Positions 60,197-64,000 of a stretch of DNA of 64,000 bases are shown here, piece by piece. Under the pieces are notes generated by a model. That model did no database searches. It was not told the DNA's origin and worked only from the letters and a program-made list of their open reading frames with translations. Position 1 is the first letter of the stretch. The number at the start of each line of letters is the position of its first letter. The DNA comes from an uncultured Prevotellaceae bacterium (GTDB taxonomy: Bacteria > Bacteroidota > Bacteroidia > Bacteroidales > Bacteroidaceae), in assembly GCA_900316505.1 (NCBI GenBank), contig ONDH01000027.1:1-64000 (forward strand). The letters run 5' to 3'. The position numbers and the translations under genes are program-made.

Positions 60197-62842
60197 ATGC
60201 AGACCAGAACATTATATCTCCTAATCCTGCTCATCCTTTTCCTTTGTTGCCCCACTCTTCTTTCGGCAGACGAATGGGATGAAAATCTATACAGACAAAT
60301 TGAAGCAAGCATTTCACTGCCCACCATCGGGCAAAGCGAGGAGACTGTGAGCCGTTATGGAGCCAGCGAAACTGCATCGGCAGCCAAGAACCAACGTGCC
60401 ATACAGCGCGCCATCGACCACTGCACCAAACGAGGAGGTGGCAAGGTGGTGGTGCCTGCAGGGCAGAGGCTACGAACAGGAGCTATAGAGTTGAAAAGTG
60501 GCGTGAACCTGTGCATAGAGGAAGGTGCCGTGTTGGAATTTGTGTTTGAGCCAGCCCTATACCCCATTGTGGAAACTTCATGGGAGGGGCTCGACTGCTA
60601 CAATCTTTCCCCTTGCCTTTATGCTTTCAAGGCTAAAGATATTGCCATCACCGGCAAAGGAACCATTGACGGTGGTGGTAACAAGGAAACATGGTGGCCA
60701 TGGTGTGGTTCTGCACAATATGGATGGAAAGAAGGCATGACCAGTCAGAAGAATGGAGGTCGTGCCCGTCTGTTGAAGAATGGCGAGGATGGCGAACCCA
60801 TGACAGACAAGAGAGGCAGACGTTCCGCACTAAGAACCTTCACTGCCAATGACGGAATGCGTCCCCAACTGGTGGGCTTCAATCAGTGCGAACGTGTTTT
60901 GATAGAGGATGTGACCTTGCTGAGTTCCCCATTCTGGGTCATTCATCCACTGAAATGTGTGGATGTAACCGTAAGAGGAGTGCACATCAACAATGATGGT
61001 CCTAACGGTGACGGATGTGACCCTGAATCGTGCAATCGTGTACTGATTGAACATTGCTTCTTCAACACCGGCGATGACTGCATTGCCATTAAAAGCGGAA
61101 GGAATCGGGATGGAAGAACACGTGGCATACCAAGCCAGAACATCATCATTCGTCATTGCGAGATGAAAAACGGGCATGGCGGTGTGGTGATTGGTTCTGA
61201 AATCAGTGGCGGCTGCAAGAACGTGTTCGCCCATGACTGCGTGATGGATTCTCCCAACCTCGACCGTGTCTTGCGCATCAAGACCAACTCATGCAGAGGC
61301 GGTGTGATTGAACACATCAACTTACGAGACATCAAGGTTGGGCAATGCGGCGAATCTGTGCTGAAAATCAATCTGGACTATGAGAACAAGGAAGTGTGCT
61401 GTCGTGGCTACTACCCTACCGTGAAAAACGTGTTGATGGAAAATGTGACATGCGAAAAATCAAAATACGGTGTACAAATCATCGGATTGGAGGAAGACAC
61501 GTTTGTGCAGGACATCACGGTGAGAAACTGCCACTTCAATGGTGTGCAGCAAGGCAACACCATCACCGGCAAGACACAGAACATCGTGTTTGACCATCTC
61601 TTTGTCAACGGTTCCATGTGTCTGCAAGAAAAGCCCTACCAGCACTATAGCGAATGGATGACTTATTCCGAGATGCAACGGGTTCCTAAAAGTTTCCTGT
61701 TAGACTTCTCCACAAAACCCAAATGGAGTTACGTGATGGGCATCGAACTCGAAGCCATGCTCGACACCTACCTACAATATGGCGGGCAGCGCATCAAAGA
61801 CTACTGCCAAGAATATACTGACACGATGATTGACACAAGCGGCAAGATCAGAGGTTACAAGTTGAAAGACTACAACCTTGACAACATCCGCACAGGGCAC
61901 TTTGTTGCACGCATGTATCAGCAACATCCAGAAGCCAAGAATCTGCTCGCCATGAAGACCCTAATGAAACAGCTGTCCCAACAGCCCCGCACCGAGGCAG
62001 ACCATGTCTTCTGGCACAAAGCCATCTACAGTTATCAGGTATGGCTCGACGGCATCTTTATGGGGCTCCCCTACCACACCCTCTCCGCATCCATGCTGCT
62101 CAAGCCTCAGGAAGCAAAGAAAGTGTACGACGATGCCGTCGAACAGGCAAAGACCACCTACGAGCGAACCCTTGACCCTCTCACTGGCCTCAACCGCCAC
62201 GCATGGGACGAAACCCGACAAATGTTTTGGGCAGACAGAAACACAGGACTGAGCCTGCATTGTTGGGGACGCGCACAAGGATGGTACACAATGGCTCTCA
62301 TAGAATTGCTGGACGTGTTGCCAGAGGATTATGAAAGACGTGCCGAGGTGATTGAACTGCTGAAGAAAGATTTGGATGCAGTGGTGAAATGGCAAGACAA
62401 AAACACGGGCGTGTGGTTCCAAGTGATGGATGCTCCTCAACGTGAAGGCAACTACCTCGAAGCCACTTGCTCCTCCATGTTTGCCTACGTGCTCCTGAAA
62501 GCCCATCGGAAAGGTTACGTCAGCAGTGCCTATCGGGATGCAGGCATCCGTGCCTACAAAGGCATCATCAACCACTTCGTCAGAGTGAATGCAGACCACA
62601 CCCTTTCGCTCACTCGTTGCTGCTCGGTGGCAGGATTAGGTCCTGGCATCAGCCCTCAAGTGCTCAAGGCGGCTCCTGACGTAAAAGAGAATCTGCGACG
62701 CGACGGCTCCTTTGACTACTATATCTCAGAACCCACCCGCGACAACGATGCCAAAGGCGTTGGTCCTTTCATCTGGGCATCGTTGGAAATGGAAGCGCTC
62801 GGCTACAACACTAACAACACACTTGCAACCCCAAAACAATAA
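60197..62842 (+). CDS. GH28-GH105 fusion pectinase
   Basis: 881 residues from ATG 60197; signal peptide LLILLILFLCCPTLLSAD, with Cys possibly acylated. GH28 beta-helix about 60-500: NDGPNGDGCDPESC, NTGDDCIAIKSG (catalytic Asp pair), GHGGVVIGSEISGG and RIKTN. GH105 alpha/alpha-barrel about 510-870: HKAIYSYQVWLDGIFMGLPY (catalytic Asp of LDG), HCWGRAQGWYTMALIELLD and GTSG-like end GPFIWASLEMEAL. The first half cuts polygalacturonan or rhamnogalacturonan and the second removes unsaturated uronic acid from the fragments. The two are usually separate proteins of pectin loci; no SusC/D genes are nearby. Confidence 0.93.
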   Translation: MQTRTLYLLILLILFLCCPTLLSADEWDENLYRQIEASISLPTIGQSEETVSRYGASETASAAKNQRAIQRAIDHCTKRGGGKVVVPAGQRLRTGAIELKSGVNLCIEEGAVLEFVFEPALYPIVETSWEGLDCYNLSPCLYAFKAKDIAITGKGTIDGGGNKETWWPWCGSAQYGWKEGMTSQKNGGRARLLKNGEDGEPMTDKRGRRSALRTFTANDGMRPQLVGFNQCERVLIEDVTLLSSPFWVIHPLKCVDVTVRGVHINNDGPNGDGCDPESCNRVLIEHCFFNTGDDCIAIKSGRNRDGRTRGIPSQNIIIRHCEMKNGHGGVVIGSEISGGCKNVFAHDCVMDSPNLDRVLRIKTNSCRGGVIEHINLRDIKVGQCGESVLKINLDYENKEVCCRGYYPTVKNVLMENVTCEKSKYGVQIIGLEEDTFVQDITVRNCHFNGVQQGNTITGKTQNIVFDHLFVNGSMCLQEKPYQHYSEWMTYSEMQRVPKSFLLDFSTKPKWSYVMGIELEAMLDTYLQYGGQRIKDYCQEYTDTMIDTSGKIRGYKLKDYNLDNIRTGHFVARMYQQHPEAKNLLAMKTLMKQLSQQPRTEADHVFWHKAIYSYQVWLDGIFMGLPYHTLSASMLLKPQEAKKVYDDAVEQAKTTYERTLDPLTGLNRHAWDETRQMFWADRNTGLSLHCWGRAQGWYTMALIELLDVLPEDYERRAEVIELLKKDLDAVVKWQDKNTGVWFQVMDAPQREGNYLEATCSSMFAYVLLKAHRKGYVSSAYRDAGIRAYKGIINHFVRVNADHTLSLTRCCSVAGLGPGISPQVLKAAPDVKENLRRDGSFDYYISEPTRDNDAKGVGPFIWASLEMEALGYNTNNTLATPKQ

Positions 62843-62847
62843 AGAGC

Positions 62848-63600
62848 ATGAAGACCGCACAGAAAAAAGCCATCATCATCGGAGCCACTTCGGGCATCGG
62901 ACTCGAAATGGTGAAGGTGCTCACCGCACAAGGCTGGCAGGTAGGCATTGCTGGCCGTCGGCAAGAACGGCTGCAACAGATTCAGAGCAAGAACCTCGAT
63001 GTGGTTGCCACCGAGTGCATCGACATCACCAAAGAGGATGCCCCTCGCCATCTCCTCACCCTCATCGGAAAGACGGGCGGCATGGACCTCTATTTTCACA
63101 GTGCTGGAGTTGGTTACCAAAACCCATCGCTCAACATAGAGAAGGAGATGGCAACCGTTGCCACTAACGTGACAGGCTTCACACAGATGGTCGATACCGC
63201 CTTCCACTACTTCATGGAGCATCCCGACTGTGAAGCCCACCTCGCCGTCATCAGCAGCATCGCTGGCACACGAGGATTGGGTGCTGCTCCAGCCTATTCT
63301 TCCACCAAACGCTACATCAATCACTACATGGAATGTCTCACCCAACTCTGCCACATCCGAGGCATCCATCACATCCACCTCCACGACATCCGTCCTGGCT
63401 TTGTCCGCACCCCTCTCCTTTCCGACGGACACCACTACCCTCTCCAGCTCGATGCGCACCGCGTAGCTCTCTCCATCGCCAAAGGCATCCATGCCAACCG
63501 CTCCATCATCACCATCGATTGGCACTATCGCCTCCTCGTTTTCTTCTGGCGTCTCGTGCCCCGATGGTTGTGGGTGAGGCTGAAGGTGGTGTCGAAATGA
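62848..63600 (+). CDS. Short-chain dehydrogenase/reductase
   Basis: 250 residues, starting 6 bp after the pectinase stop. Rossmann fold with the TGxxxGIG-type motif GATSGIGLEMVKVL, SAGVG in place of NNAG, Ser of AVISSIAGTRG and YSSTKR, the catalytic Tyr/Lys pair. The C-terminus is hydrophobic and basic (LLVFFWRLVPRWLWVRLK), which may contact the membrane. Substrate unknown; cotranscription with the pectinase suggests, but does not show, sugar-acid metabolism. Confidence 0.88.
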   Translation: MKTAQKKAIIIGATSGIGLEMVKVLTAQGWQVGIAGRRQERLQQIQSKNLDVVATECIDITKEDAPRHLLTLIGKTGGMDLYFHSAGVGYQNPSLNIEKEMATVATNVTGFTQMVDTAFHYFMEHPDCEAHLAVISSIAGTRGLGAAPAYSSTKRYINHYMECLTQLCHIRGIHHIHLHDIRPGFVRTPLLSDGHHYPLQLDAHRVALSIAKGIHANRSIITIDWHYRLLVFFWRLVPRWLWVRLKVVSK

Positions 63601-63720
63601 GGTATCAAAATTTCCCTGTTGGGACGAGAAGTGGACATCATCACAGATGGTGGACTATTACCCTTTGCCAGAGAAAGTGCAGAACGTGACAAGAAACTAA
63701 TCTATGAGAGAAAGGACTAA
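63601..63720 (+). pseudogene. C-terminal remnant resembling a minimal nucleotidyltransferase
   Basis: Directly after the SDR stop and in the same frame, 39 codons encode LLGREVDIITDGGLLPFARE, then SAERDKKLIYERKD. The pattern VDIITxGxL...I...LIYER is that of the C-termini of MNT-type nucleotidyltransferases, the antitoxins of HEPN/MNT pairs. No start and no catalytic GSxxRG region, so a remnant. Confidence 0.45.
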
Positions 63721-64000
63721 AGATCCCAAACGATTTGAGCATCCATAGTGCGCACCGTGCGCATCACATTTTGCTCACCCAGCGCATAATATTTCGTTAT
63801 TACAGCGCATGTTATTTCGCGCTGAGTGCCCGTGTTTCATGATAAAAGTACAACATTTCGTCAGTTCTTCAACATCACGGTCACATATTATGAATCTTGT
63901 AATGCAAGAGAGAGAGAGGTGACAGTATCTGTCCCCATTGTCACGATCCATGTTCCAACGCCTTTGTTCTTCTGTTGCTGTTCCTGGCAGTGCAGGACAC
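63721..64000. other. Right-edge sequence with palindromes, no supported gene
   Basis: TGCGCAC/GTGCGCA at about 63749-63763 and several GCGCAT/GCGCT repeats at 63780-63823 form short hairpins. Minus-strand frames stay open for about 70 codons to the window end, but nothing supports coding. Confidence 0.35.

Noticed and set aside
63780..64000. Minus-strand open frame at the right edge
   Set aside because: About 70 codons, no start in the window, Cys-rich odd composition and overlap with palindromes; not enough evidence for a gene.

Overview
The window looks like a chromosome segment of a Prevotella-type member of the Bacteroidota. Promoters carry the Bacteroidota -7 box (TAnnTTTG), start codons lack Shine-Dalgarno sequences, and typical genes are present: type III glutamine synthetase, a BtuB/BtuG vitamin B12 system, a PorE-like protein, DUF4488-like and SpoIID/AmpG genes. 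No rRNA, tRNA, transposase, phage gene or CRISPR array was recognised.

Layout. 1-5.3 kb is an AT-rich accessory stretch of lipoproteins, small membrane proteins and gene fragments that repeat one another. It includes a duplicated promoter plus signal-peptide cassette and two genes knocked out of frame near their 5' ends. 5.6-7.7 kb holds a frameshifted DUF4488-like gene and two orphan C-terminal tails, followed by a YoeB-type toxin-antitoxin pair. 8.5-12 kb carries thyA, folA, rsmF and a conserved hypothetical. 12-16.3 kb has a PorE-like outer-membrane lipoprotein and an ABC transporter with a GntR/YtrA-type regulator. 16.5-20.7 kb has a ClpB lacking its N domain, an S41-family pseudoprotease and an alanine-rich lipoprotein. 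20.8-27.2 kb (minus strand) is an operon of a GT2/DUF4922 fusion, a SpoIID protein and two MFS (AmpG-like) carriers. 27.4-28.7 kb is a queuosine unit (yhhQ-queF) behind three tandem preQ1-I-like pseudoknots.

28.7-40 kb (minus strand) is a cobalamin-riboswitch locus: SLC13 carrier, small helical protein, biotin-dependent acyl-CoA carboxylase (BC, BCCP, CT), then btuB, btuG, btuF and btuC. It joins B12 uptake to propionyl/methylmalonyl-CoA chemistry, the B12-dependent branch of metabolism.

40.5-60 kb (plus strand) is a nitrogen-assimilation island: gltB-gltD-dapL-purF-pyrG-dapF, then glnK-amtB, an outer-membrane protein, asnB and glnN-type glutamine synthetase. gltB and asnB share a nearly identical promoter. 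glnK-amtB sits behind a 36-codon leader rich in Gln/Asn codons and a strong intrinsic terminator, which suggests attenuation by glutamine supply. The island is followed by a GH28-GH105 pectinase fusion and an SDR.

Three repeat classes cut across the window: heptamer arrays (TCAACTG type) both between genes and in frame inside rsmF, spoIID, btuF and asnB; palindromic insertions in frame inside pyrG and purF; and three intergenic arrays with the same 23-bp period.
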